The notes under the pieces: model-generated
The model's input: only the letters and a program-made list of their open reading frames with translations
The model's database searches: none
Told to the model about the DNA's origin: nothing
Position numbers and translations under genes: made by a program
Part shown: one piece after another, positions 24,676 to 33,087 of the stretch
How the letters are laid out: each line of letters opens with the position of its first letter
Position numbering within the stretch: the stretch's first letter is position 1
Origin: Verrucomicrobiia bacterium
GTDB taxonomy: Bacteria; Verrucomicrobiota; Verrucomicrobiia; Limisphaerales; UBA11358
Length of the DNA stretch: 61,207 bases
Reading direction: 5' to 3'
Assembly (NCBI GenBank): GCA_031290985.1
Contig: JARLJW010000110.1
Span: 1-61,207, forward strand

Positions 24676-26520
24676 TCAATCCTCCACCGGCACCACCAAA
24701 CTGTCCATGATGTAATCCTTCCGCTCCGGCGTGTTCTTGCCCATGTAGAAATCAAAGATCGGCCCGGACTCCGCGCGCGACGCAAACTCCACCCGGCTCA
24801 GGCGCATCCCCTTGCCGATGAACTGCTGAAATTCCTTCGGGCTGATCTCCCCGAGGCCCTTGAACCGCGTGATCTCCGGCTTGCCCCCCAGCTTCGCGGA
24901 CGCCGCATCGCGCTCGGCTTCACTGTAGCAATAGATCGTCTCCGCCTTGTTGCGCACGCGGAACAACGGCGTCTCCAGCACATGTACGTGGCCGTCGTGG
25001 ACCAGTTGCTCGAAGAACTTGAAGAAATACGTGATCAGCAGGTTGCGGATGTGCATGCCATCCACGTCCGCATCGGTCGCCAGGATCACTTTGTCGTAAC
25101 GCAGGCTTTCCGTGTTGTCCTCCACGTTGAGCGCCTGCATGAGGTTGTACATCTCGTCGTTCTTGTACATCACATCGCGCTTGAGGTCCCACACGTTCAG
25201 CGGCTTGCCCTTCAGCACGAACACCGCCTGGTTGTTCACGTCGCGGCAGCTCGTGATCGAGCCGGCGGCCGACTGCCCTTCGCAGATGAACAGCATCGTG
25301 CCCCGGCCCTTTTCCTTCTTCTGGTCGAAATGATTCTTGCAGTCCTTCAACTGCGGGATGCGGAACGTGATCGCCTTCGCGCGGTCGCGCGCCAGCTTCT
25401 TCACGTTCTGCAGCTCCTTGCGCAGTTCCTCCGTGTCCTTCACCTTCGCGATGATCGTCTCCGCAATCTGCTTGTTGCGCTGGAAGAAATGCAGCAGTTC
25501 CTCGCGCACGCTGTTCACCAGCTCCGTGCGGATTTCTGTGTTGCCCAGCTTGTTCTTCGTCTGCGATTCAAACACCGGGTCCTTCAACCGGATGGACACC
25601 GCGCCCACCATGCATTCGCGCACGTCATCGCCCTCGTATTTGCCGCCGCAATATTCGTTCACCGCCTTGAGCAAACCCTCGCGGAACGCGCTCAGATGCG
25701 TGCCGCCATCGCTCGTATACTGGCCGTTCACGAACGAATAAAACGTCTCGCCATAGCGCGAATTGCTGTGCGTGAAGCAGAATTCCAGCGTCTTGCCGGA
25801 ATAATGCAGCGGCGAATAGATCGGCTCGCTCCCGTCGCTCGCCAGATCTTCCATCACCAGGTCCATCAGGCCGTGGCGCGACTGGAACGTCTTCGGTTCC
25901 GTCCCCTTGAGGTTCAGCACCAGTTTCAGCCCCGTGTTGAGATAGCTGTAATGCCGCAGCCGGCGCTCGATGTGTTCCAGCTTGAACTCGCTGTTCTTGA
26001 AAATCTCCTCGTCCGGCTCGAACTCGATCAGCGTGCCATTCGGCTCCTTCGTCTTGCCCGTGTCCTCCTTCTTCAGCTTGCCAATCTTGAAGCTCGCCTC
26101 CGCAAATTCGCCATCGCGATGGCTCCGCACGTAAAAATTCTTCGACAACGCATTGACCGCCTTCGTACCCACGCCGTTGAGGCCCACGCTGAACTGGAAC
26201 ACGTCATCGTTGTATTTCGCGCCCGTGTTGATCTTGGAAACGCAGTCCACCACCTTGCCCAGCGGGATGCCGCGCCCGAAATCGCGCACCGTCACATGGT
26301 TGCCATCGATGCCGATGTGCACCTCCTTGCCGTTGCCCATGATGAACTCGTCGATCGCGTTGTCCACGACCTCCTTCAGCAGCACGTAGCAGCCGTCGTC
26401 CGGATGCGCGCCCGTGCCGATGCGCCCGATGTACATGCCCGTGCGCAGCCGGATGTGCTCCAGCGATGACAGCGTCTTGATCTTGCTTTCGTCGTAAACT
26501 TGCTTCGGTTTTTCAGCCAT
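24676..26520 (-). CDS. parE: Type IIA topoisomerase B subunit (ParE/GyrB)
   Basis: This 614-residue protein has a GHKL ATPase domain (E-V-V-D-N-A-I-D-E, D-F-G-R-G-I-P, G-L-N-G-V-G). A transducer domain follows, then a TOPRIM domain with E-G-Q-S-A-A-G-S and D-A-D-V-D-G-M-H. The short length without the long GyrB insert fits topoisomerase IV B, though GyrB cannot be excluded without the partner A subunit. The start M-A-E-K-P-K-Q-V-Y at 26520 was chosen over an upstream ATG. Its last 70 bp are duplicated beyond the toxin-antitoxin genes. Confidence 0.92.
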   Translation of the reverse strand: MAEKPKQVYDESKIKTLSSLEHIRLRTGMYIGRIGTGAHPDDGCYVLLKEVVDNAIDEFIMGNGKEVHIGIDGNHVTVRDFGRGIPLGKVVDCVSKINTGAKYNDDVFQFSVGLNGVGTKAVNALSKNFYVRSHRDGEFAEASFKIGKLKKEDTGKTKEPNGTLIEFEPDEEIFKNSEFKLEHIERRLRHYSYLNTGLKLVLNLKGTEPKTFQSRHGLMDLVMEDLASDGSEPIYSPLHYSGKTLEFCFTHSNSRYGETFYSFVNGQYTSDGGTHLSAFREGLLKAVNEYCGGKYEGDDVRECMVGAVSIRLKDPVFESQTKNKLGNTEIRTELVNSVREELLHFFQRNKQIAETIIAKVKDTEELRKELQNVKKLARDRAKAITFRIPQLKDCKNHFDQKKEKGRGTMLFICEGQSAAGSITSCRDVNNQAVFVLKGKPLNVWDLKRDVMYKNDEMYNLMQALNVEDNTESLRYDKVILATDADVDGMHIRNLLITYFFKFFEQLVHDGHVHVLETPLFRVRNKAETIYCYSEAERDAASAKLGGKPEITRFKGLGEISPKEFQQFIGKGMRLSRVEFASRAESGPIFDFYMGKNTPERKDYIMDSLVVPVED

Positions 26521-26796
26521 AGAAATTTGTGCGGCAGTGAAGATGCGGCAAACGGGAAAAGATTTCAATGGAAACACGCGGGGTAATGCCGCAGAACAAA
26601 ATGGTTTTGATCCGCGCCCCCATGAATCTGTGGCTACATGAACATGTGGCTAGGCAAGACTTGCGGTTCAGCTAGAGTGTGACCGTCCCCAAAAGTTTTT
26701 GATCCAGCGGATCATCTTTATTTATGGCTCGCTGCTGCCTGAAAACGACCGGGGACCCGAGACACCAACCGAAACCAAGAACAAAAAAGGATACCA

Positions 26797-28242
26797 ATGG
26801 AAATGTTCCCCTCGACCTCAAAAACTCCCGTCCACACCGGCCGGGTCAGACGCGCCGCCGGTCTGCTGGTGCTGTTGCTTTGCTCCGCCTCCACGCTGTT
26901 CGCCGGCGTGATGATGCAGGGCTTTTACTGGAATGTTCCCGGCCCATGGTATCCCACCATGCAAAACCAGGCCACCAACCTGTCAAATATCGTGGGCGGT
27001 TACGGCATCAACCGCATCTGGTTCCCCGTCCCGCAAAAATCCGCCAGCGGCGGTTATTCCATGGGCTACGATCCTTACGATTATTACGATCTCGGCGCCT
27101 ACAGCCAGAACGGCGGGCCGGGAACCCATTTCGGCACGCAGGCGCAGTTGAAAAGCTGCATCGCCACCTATAAAAAACTGGGCATCTCGTGCATGGCGGA
27201 CATCGTCCTGAATCACCGCACCGGCGGCGCCAGCGAGGCGAACACCTACACCGGCGGTTCCACCTACACGGATTTCAGCGGCGTGCAGAGCGGCATGTGC
27301 AAATGGCACTGGTATGATTTTCACCCGAACCAGTACGAGACCAGCGATGAAGGCACTTTCGGCGGCTACCCGGACATCACGTACAATTCCGGTGACGCCT
27401 ACAATGACATGAAAGCCTGGCTGAACTGGCTGAAGAACACCAACAACGCCGGCTTCGATAGCTGGCGCTTCGATTACGTGAAAGGCTACCATTCCTGGGT
27501 CGTCCACGACATGATCGCCGCCTCCTCGCCCAGTTACTCCGTCGGTGAATATTGGGATGCCAACACCACGACGCTGGATACCTGGACCAGCGCGTCCAGC
27601 GCCGGCGCCTTTGATTTCGCCCTGTACTACACCCTCGGCAACATCTGCAACGCCACCGATGGCAGCGGCTACATGCCGGATGTGTTCGATGTGACCAAGT
27701 GTTATGCCGCCAAGGACGCCGCCCACGCCGTCACCTTTGTGGCCAACCATGACACTGACGCGATCATCACGGACAAGATGATGGCCTATGCCTTCATCCT
27801 CACCTACCAGGGTTATCCGTGCGTTTTTTGGAAGGATTATTTCGACAACAACCTCGCCACCGGTGGCGGCAATGGCAGCGGCTGGGGCAACGGCATCAAC
27901 AAGCTCATCTGGATGCGCGAGAAATTCGCCAATGGCGGCCCCAACATCCACATCCTTAAAAGCGATGACAGCCAGTACATCATCTACGAAGCGTATGGCA
28001 CTTCCGCCTCGCAGCCCGGCTACATCGTCATCATCAACGATGACGCCTCGCAATGGAAGGGCACCACCATCACCACGTCCAACGGCTACCTGAAAAATAA
28101 AACCCTGAAGGCCTATGCCTGGTCCTCCACGATCAGTGGACAAAACACCGCTCCCAACAACCAGGCCTGCGACGGCAGCGGCAACGTGCAGGTCTGGGCC
28201 GCCCCGCGCGGTTATGCGGTCTATACCGTAAACGGATTCTAA
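26797..28242 (+). CDS. Secreted alpha-amylase (GH13)
   Basis: This 481-residue enzyme has a signal peptide (cleavage near residue 36). The four GH13 regions are present: D-I-V-L-N-H-R, G-F-D-S-W-R-F-D with nucleophile Asp226, V-G-E-Y-W with acid Glu251, and F-V-A-N-H-D-T-D with Asp319. It should hydrolyse internal alpha-1,4 bonds of starch or glycogen outside the cytoplasm. The beta-domain end (Y-A-V-Y-T-V) is intact. It is followed by a strong terminator and is probably a single-gene unit. Confidence 0.95.
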   Translation: MEMFPSTSKTPVHTGRVRRAAGLLVLLLCSASTLFAGVMMQGFYWNVPGPWYPTMQNQATNLSNIVGGYGINRIWFPVPQKSASGGYSMGYDPYDYYDLGAYSQNGGPGTHFGTQAQLKSCIATYKKLGISCMADIVLNHRTGGASEANTYTGGSTYTDFSGVQSGMCKWHWYDFHPNQYETSDEGTFGGYPDITYNSGDAYNDMKAWLNWLKNTNNAGFDSWRFDYVKGYHSWVVHDMIAASSPSYSVGEYWDANTTTLDTWTSASSAGAFDFALYYTLGNICNATDGSGYMPDVFDVTKCYAAKDAAHAVTFVANHDTDAIITDKMMAYAFILTYQGYPCVFWKDYFDNNLATGGGNGSGWGNGINKLIWMREKFANGGPNIHILKSDDSQYIIYEAYGTSASQPGYIVIINDDASQWKGTTITTSNGYLKNKTLKAYAWSSTISGQNTAPNNQACDGSGNVQVWAAPRGYAVYTVNGF

Positions 28243-28258
28243 ACCATCCAGGCCGACA

Positions 28259-28289
28259 GGGGCGGGCCATCACCGGCCCGCCCTTTTTT
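28259..28289 (+). terminator. Intrinsic terminator of the amylase gene
   Basis: The stem GGGCGGGCC/GGCCCGCCC with loop ATCACC is followed by six T residues, 16 bp after the amylase stop. Confidence 0.93.
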
Positions 28290-28299
28290 ATCCGCCGGA

Positions 28300-28794
28300 T
28301 TATTTCTCCACCCGCTTCACCAGCACGGAGATCTCCCCGTTTTCATCCGACTGGATGACCTGGGCTTTGCCGAACTTGACGATGAACGTTGAATTCAGCC
28401 CCACGCTCATCTGGCTGTAGGACTGCGACATGCCCGTCGATCCCGTCACATACGGCACCGTGCGGCCCAGAAACAATTGCAGCCGGCCTTTCTCCCCGTC
28501 CAACGCGGTGAGGCTGCCGCTGAATTTCAGCGTCACCGGCACCTCGCTGTTGTTGATCTTCACGGAATTCTTCTGGATGGTGTTCAAGTCGAACTGGCCT
28601 TCGGCGGTCAAAATCTCCAGAAACTTGGACTCGGCCTTCGGCTCGTTCCACTCAACCCGGATGACGTAATTGACCGGGTCTTTGACCGCTTCCGCCGGCG
28701 AATTTGGCGGCATGGGCGGACGCGGCGGCATGAGCTGGGCCTGGCAAACGATGGCGGCAAACAAGCTGACGATGAGCAGATGAAGTGTTTTCAT
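28300..28794 (-). CDS. Small secreted protein of unknown function
   Basis: This 164-residue protein has a signal peptide (L-H-L-L-I-V-S-L-F-A-A-I-V-C-Q-A-Q). A Pro-rich segment, then a probable beta domain follow (Y-V-I-R-V-E-W, V-P-V-T-L-K-F-S-G-S, I-S-V-L-V-K-R). No family is recognised. It converges on the amylase gene and lies behind its terminator. Confidence 0.7.
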   Translation of the reverse strand: MKTLHLLIVSLFAAIVCQAQLMPPRPPMPPNSPAEAVKDPVNYVIRVEWNEPKAESKFLEILTAEGQFDLNTIQKNSVKINNSEVPVTLKFSGSLTALDGEKGRLQLFLGRTVPYVTGSTGMSQSYSQMSVGLNSTFIVKFGKAQVIQSDENGEISVLVKRVEK

Positions 28795-28934
28795 GGTGTG
28801 TTGGATGGTTAACGGCGTCAGGATAAAAACACCGGCGACCGGGAGAAGTTGTCGAACAAATGTTCATGTATCCGCGCTTGACCCGGTGGCGTCTCCCGTT
28901 GGAGCGTATTGAAGAAATCCTCTTGAACCGGAAA

Positions 28935-30065
28935 ATGAAATTCTCCCGAACCCATCCGTCGCGCCGTGAATTTTTGCGCCAGCTTGCCGTAGGCGGCACC
29001 GCCGTCGCCGCCGGCCTCGGTTTTTCCAGCCGCCTGCTCGCCCAGCCGGCCCCCGCCCCCGCCCAGCCGGGCAAAAAACTCGGCGTCGCCCTGCTCGGCC
29101 TGGGCCGCTACGCCACCGGCCAGCTCGCCCCCGCCCTGCAAGTGACTAAAGATTGTAAGCTGGCCGGCGTGGTCACCGGTCATCCCGAAAAAGCCGCGCG
29201 CTGGGCCAGGGATTATTCCCTGCCCGAAAAAAACCTCTACAACTACGGGAACTTCGACCGCATCGCGGACAACCCGGACATCGACATCGTATACGTCGTC
29301 ACCCCGCCCGCGTTGCACCCGGAGTTCGTCATCCGCGCCGCCAAGGCCGGCAAACACGTCATCTCGGAGAAACCCATGGCCACCAGCGTGGCCGATTGCG
29401 ACGCCATGATCGCCGCCTGCCAGGCCGCCAAGGTGAAGCTCTCCATCGGCTACCGCCTGCATTTCGATCCCTACCTCAAGGAACTGATGCGGCACCAGCG
29501 CGAGCAAGATTACGGCGATTTCATGACCCTGACCGGCGACCGCGGTTTTGTCTTCGGCAACCACGCCTGGCGCGTCGAGAAAAAACTCGCCGGCGGCGGG
29601 CCGTTGATGGACCTCGGCATCTACATTATCCAGGCTGCCTGCATGGCCACGGGGGCCACACCCGTGGCCGTCACCGCGCACGAAGAACCAAAGCAACGTC
29701 CGGATTTTTTCAACGAGGTCGAGGAGACCATCCGCTTCAAGCTGGAATACGCCAACGGCGCCGTCTGCGATGCCGTGACCAGCTACAACCACAACAACGA
29801 CACGTTCCGCGCCGAGGGCGCCCGGGGCTGGTACGAATTTTCCGCGCACGCCTTCAGCTACCGGGTCGGCACCGTCAATTCCAGCCAGGGCCCGGTGAAA
29901 TTCACCGCCCCCGCCTCCCAACAGGCGCTGCATATGGATGATTTCGTGGATTGCATCCGCACCGGCCGTGAATCCGAGGTGAGCGGTGAAATGGGCAGAC
30001 GCGACCTGAAGATCATCACCGCCATCTATGAGGCGGCGCGCACCGGCAAACGGGTGAAGGTATGA
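28935..30065 (+). CDS. Tat-exported Gfo/Idh/MocA oxidoreductase
   Basis: This 376-residue protein has a twin-arginine signal (S-R-R-E-F-L-R-Q-L-A, cleavage near A-Q-P), so it is exported folded with its cofactor. The Rossmann part has G-L-G-R-Y and the family E-K-P motif (S-E-K-P-M-A-T-S). The C-terminal domain carries G-G-P-L-M-D-L-G-I-Y. It resembles glucose-fructose oxidoreductase, an NADP-dependent periplasmic sugar enzyme; the substrate is uncertain. The ATG at 28935 was chosen over one at 28860 to place the signal at the start. Confidence 0.92.
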   Translation: MKFSRTHPSRREFLRQLAVGGTAVAAGLGFSSRLLAQPAPAPAQPGKKLGVALLGLGRYATGQLAPALQVTKDCKLAGVVTGHPEKAARWARDYSLPEKNLYNYGNFDRIADNPDIDIVYVVTPPALHPEFVIRAAKAGKHVISEKPMATSVADCDAMIAACQAAKVKLSIGYRLHFDPYLKELMRHQREQDYGDFMTLTGDRGFVFGNHAWRVEKKLAGGGPLMDLGIYIIQAACMATGATPVAVTAHEEPKQRPDFFNEVEETIRFKLEYANGAVCDAVTSYNHNNDTFRAEGARGWYEFSAHAFSYRVGTVNSSQGPVKFTAPASQQALHMDDFVDCIRTGRESEVSGEMGRRDLKIITAIYEAARTGKRVKV

Positions 30066-30080
30066 AGCCGGTCATTGCCC

Positions 30081-30308
30081 TCAATGCCGGTGGTGATGCC
30101 GGTGATGGTGCCGGTGGCCCTTGGTGCGGCCGGTTTCCCACCAGATGAGCGAGAGCGCAAACAACATGCCGATCACGGAGCAGAACAGGGCCCGGTGCGT
30201 GATGTCCTGCCGCCCCCAACGGTATATCTCAAACGCCAGCCCGAGCAGTGGCAGGAGAAAATATTGGATCACCCGCAGCTTGTGGATGAAATGTTTTATT
30301 CGTCTCAT
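30081..30308 (-). CDS. Small His-tailed membrane protein
   Basis: This is a 75-residue frame with two hydrophobic segments (about 15-27 and 43-58) and the tail G-R-T-K-G-H-R-H-H-H-R-H-H-H-R-H, which might bind metal ions. The start at 30308 (M-R-R-I-K-H-F) looks natural; a further ATG lies at 30329. It converges with the oxidoreductase gene. The ORF is plausible but could be spurious. Confidence 0.5.
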   Translation of the reverse strand: MRRIKHFIHKLRVIQYFLLPLLGLAFEIYRWGRQDITHRALFCSVIGMLFALSLIWWETGRTKGHRHHHRHHHRH

Positions 30309-30413
30309 GACGTGGGGTTGTCCGGACAAGGGCGTTTCTGAGGGACGATTCAGTTTGTCGCGGCGGCGGTGCAGGTCAACCCGGAAAATGTTCTATTCCG
30401 CAAGGACCCGAGT

Positions 30414-30459
30414 TGCGCAATTTTTGCACAGGGAGCAAGATGCGCGCAATCTTTGCACG
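30414..30459. promoter_or_regulatory. Two palindromic activator sites
   Basis: Site 1 (30414-30430) reads TGCGCAATTTTTGCACA and site 2 (30443-30459) reads CGCGCAATCTTTGCACG. Both fit TGCGCAA-N3-TTGCACR and their centres are 29 bp apart. They lie about 75-105 bp upstream of the start expected from the sigma-54 promoter, the normal place for an enhancer-binding protein. A third copy occurs at 58475-58491. Confidence 0.7.
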
Positions 30460-30501
30460 CACGAATCTGCCGATTTCGTTGGAAATCAGCAAGTTTCGCC
30501 A

Positions 30502-30516
30502 TGGCACACTCCTTGC
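30502..30516 (+). promoter_or_regulatory. Sigma-54 (-24/-12) promoter
   Basis: TGGCACACTCCTTGC matches the RpoN consensus TGGCAC-N5-TTGC at the invariant GG and GC with exact spacing. It is 81 bp before the start of the first gene of the secretion run. Confidence 0.85.
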
Positions 30517-30597
30517 GTAGGCAGGTCGAATCCAGCAACTGCACTCGGGTGCGGCCGCGGAAAATTAAACAACAACCAACCAACAGGAGACCATCCG

Positions 30598-31188
30598 ATG
30601 AAATTGAATCGTATCATCACTCTGTGCGCCATGGCCGCCGCTCTTTCCCTGAGCGTCAGCAGCCTTTTCGCGCAGGACAACGGCGCTAATAATAATGGTG
30701 CGCAAGACAACGGCGGCCAAGCCGGCCAGCGGCGCAATCGCCAGGGCGGCGGCTTCGGCGGCGGTGACCCGGCCCAGCGCCAGCAACAGCGCCTGGATCG
30801 CGTAAAGGACCAGCTTGGCTTCACCAATGACACCGATTGGGAGGCCGTGAAACCCCTCGTGCAAAAAGTCCAGGACGCCCAGCGCGACGTGTTTGCGGCG
30901 CAAATGCGCGCCATATTCGGCGGCCGCAACCGCGGCGGCCAGGGTGGACCTGGCGGACCCGGCGGACCTGGTGGCATGATGGGCCAATCCAGCCCGGAAC
31001 AAGAAGCCCTGCAGAAGGCCATCGATGATGACGCCCCCAAGGCCCAGATCAAGGATCTCCTCACCAAATACAAGGCCGCGCAGAAAGCCAAGCAGGCCAA
31101 GCTCGAAGCCGCGCAAGCCGATCTCAAAGCCGTGCTCGCCCCCGGAAAACAGGAGGCTGAAGCCTACCTGCTCGGCTTGGTGAACTAA
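30598..31188 (+). CDS. Small secreted Gln/Gly-rich helical protein
   Basis: This 196-residue protein has a signal peptide ending A-Q-D (about residue 25), then an Asn/Gly/Gln-rich stretch. A helical region follows, interrupted by a G-G-P tract (G-G-Q-G-G-P-G-G-P-G-G-P). The helical parts (V-K-D-Q-L-G-F-T-N, A-Q-K-A-K-Q-A-K-L-E-A) resemble periplasmic Spy/CpxP-like or LTXXQ proteins, but the match is loose. It directly follows the sigma-54 promoter and lies 28 bp before gspE, so it is probably the first gene of the operon. Confidence 0.75.
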   Translation: MKLNRIITLCAMAAALSLSVSSLFAQDNGANNNGAQDNGGQAGQRRNRQGGGFGGGDPAQRQQQRLDRVKDQLGFTNDTDWEAVKPLVQKVQDAQRDVFAAQMRAIFGGRNRGGQGGPGGPGGPGGMMGQSSPEQEALQKAIDDDAPKAQIKDLLTKYKAAQKAKQAKLEAAQADLKAVLAPGKQEAEAYLLGLVN

Positions 31189-31216
31189 CGACCGCAAAAT
31201 AGAAAGCTGACGATCC

Positions 31217-32944
31217 ATGGCCGAAACCACGGTTCAAGATTCAAAGGGGTTGCTGGGACGCATGATTGCGTCCCGGCAACTGTCTTCGGCGGATGCCGAG
31301 CTGCTCGCGCGGGTGAATCCGCTCGCGCAGAGCGAGGAGGAGATCCTCCGCTGGCTCGCCGCCGAATATGGCCTCGGCTACACGACCCTCGAGGACGTGG
31401 AGCCGGATCGTCAGCTCCTTTCCCTTTTCCCCGCGCGCATTTTGCTGAAGGAGGAGCTCCTCCCGCTGCAGCGCGTCAACGGCCACGTGGAAGTCGCCAC
31501 CAGCCGCCTCTTCGCCACGCAGGGCCTGGATGCGCTGAAGACCCTCACCGGCCTCAACCTCAAGCCCATCCTCGCCTCCACCGAGGCCATCCAGCGCGAG
31601 ATCAAAAAACGCCTCGGCGTCGGCGCGGACACCATCGGCACCCTCGACGAGGAAAAAGGCATCCAGGTCCTCGATGAAAATGCCGAGGGCAACAATCTTG
31701 ATGAAGGCGCCGAGGACGAGGCCTCCATCATCCGCTTCGTCAACCAGGTCCTGAAGGACGCCATCGAACTGCGCGCCTCGGACGTCCACCTCGAACCCTT
31801 CGAGGATGAATTTCGCATCCGTTACCGCATCGACGGCGAATTGCAGGAAGTTCCCGTCCCCCCGCAGCTCAAGCGCTTCCAGCCCGCGATCGTTTCGCGC
31901 GTCAAAATTTTGAGCCATCTCAACATCGCCGAAAAACGCCTGCCCCAGGACGGCCGCATCAAGGTGCGGATCGAGGATGCCGAGGTGGACATCCGCGTGT
32001 CCGTCATCCCCATGTTGCACGGCGAGGCCGTGGTCATGCGCCTGTTGCGCCAGAACTCCACGTTGCGCGGCCTCGGCCAGATCGGCATGAACACGCGCGA
32101 GTTTGAGCATTTCAAGCACGTGCTCGGCCTGCCTCACGGCATCATCCTGGTCACCGGCCCCACCGGTTCCGGTAAAACCTCCACGCTGTACACCGCGCTG
32201 AACGAGATCAACGACGCCGTCCGCAAGATCATCACGGTGGAGGACCCCGTGGAATACCAGCTCAAGGGCGTCAACCAGATCCAGGTCAATGAAAAGTCCG
32301 GCCTGACCTTCGCGCGCGGGCTCCGCTCCATCCTGCGCCACGACCCGGACGTCATTCTCATCGGCGAAATCCGCGATGCCGAAACCGCGCAAATCGCGGT
32401 GCAGGCCTCGCTCACCGGCCACCTGGTTTTCTCCACGCTGCACACCAACGACGCGCCCGGCGCGCTGACCCGCCTCGTGGACATGGGCGTCGAGCCCTAC
32501 CTCGTCGCCTCGTCGCTCGAGGCCGTGCTCGCCCAGCGCCTCGTCCGCGTGCTGTGCCCGCATTGCAAGCAGCCCGATGCTTCCACGAATGCCCAGCACT
32601 TCAAGGCCCGCCTCGGCATCGCGGCGGACAAGGTGATTTACAAATCCGTCGGCTGCCGCGAATGCCGCAACACCGGGTTCTTCGGCCGCCACGCCATCTT
32701 CGAATGGATGGACTCCAGCGAGGAAATCCGCCAGTTGATCCTGAAATCCGCCTCCACCGACCAGATCCGCGCGGCCGCCCGCCGCGACGGCATGACCTCG
32801 CTGGCCGATGACGGCTGGCGGCTGGTCGCCGCCGGCATCACCACGGTCGAGGAAGTCTTGAGCGTCACCACCGCGAAGGAAGTCGAACGTTCGGAAAAGA
32901 ACAGTTCCGGCCCGTCAGTAGCGAGCATCGCCGTCGCCGGTTGA
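31217..32944 (+). CDS. gspE: Type II secretion ATPase GspE
   Basis: This 575-residue protein has a MshEN-like N-terminal domain (about 1-140) and an acidic linker. The ATPase core carries Walker A G-P-T-G-S-G-K-T (314-321), V-E-D-P-V-E-Y and Walker B L-I-G-E-I-R-D. A zinc tetracysteine follows (Cys447, 450, 480, 483). It drives pseudopilus growth at the inner membrane through GspL and GspF. It heads the gsp genes and precedes gspF by about 140 bp that contain a repeat. Confidence 0.95.
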   Translation: MAETTVQDSKGLLGRMIASRQLSSADAELLARVNPLAQSEEEILRWLAAEYGLGYTTLEDVEPDRQLLSLFPARILLKEELLPLQRVNGHVEVATSRLFATQGLDALKTLTGLNLKPILASTEAIQREIKKRLGVGADTIGTLDEEKGIQVLDENAEGNNLDEGAEDEASIIRFVNQVLKDAIELRASDVHLEPFEDEFRIRYRIDGELQEVPVPPQLKRFQPAIVSRVKILSHLNIAEKRLPQDGRIKVRIEDAEVDIRVSVIPMLHGEAVVMRLLRQNSTLRGLGQIGMNTREFEHFKHVLGLPHGIILVTGPTGSGKTSTLYTALNEINDAVRKIITVEDPVEYQLKGVNQIQVNEKSGLTFARGLRSILRHDPDVILIGEIRDAETAQIAVQASLTGHLVFSTLHTNDAPGALTRLVDMGVEPYLVASSLEAVLAQRLVRVLCPHCKQPDASTNAQHFKARLGIAADKVIYKSVGCRECRNTGFFGRHAIFEWMDSSEEIRQLILKSASTDQIRAAARRDGMTSLADDGWRLVAAGITTVEEVLSVTTAKEVERSEKNSSGPSVASIAVAG

Positions 32945-32954
32945 GATAAAATGA

Positions 32955-33083
32955 AACATCCAAGCACCAACCTCCAAGCACCAGAGAAGCACCAAGCTTC
33001 AAACTCCAAAGCGCCCGCTCCCGTCTTGGAGCTTGGTGATTGGAATTTCTCTGGTGCTTGGATCTTGGAATTTGGAGCTTTTT
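32955..33083. repeat. TTGG-spaced dispersed repeat block, copy 2
   Basis: The left part (CCAAGCACCAACCTCCAAGC...) and right part (TTGGAGCTTGG...GGTGCTTGG) are roughly inverted. The right part matches 18774-18820. The block fills the gap between gspE and gspF and ends 5 bp before the gspF start codon. Confidence 0.7.
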
Positions 33084-33087
33084 GACC

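Larger units (their letters stand above)
30309..30597. other. Regulatory region upstream of the secretion operon
   Basis: No gene is supported here. It carries two palindromic sites (30414-30459) and a sigma-54 promoter (30502-30516). Confidence 0.6.

Noticed and set aside
24661..26469. 602-residue plus-strand frame opposite the topoisomerase gene
   Set aside because: It is the antisense shadow of the TOPRIM and GHKL domains.
33040..33087. Upstream extension of GspF
   Set aside because: The extra residues translate a dispersed repeat; family members start at M-P-T-F-S-Y.
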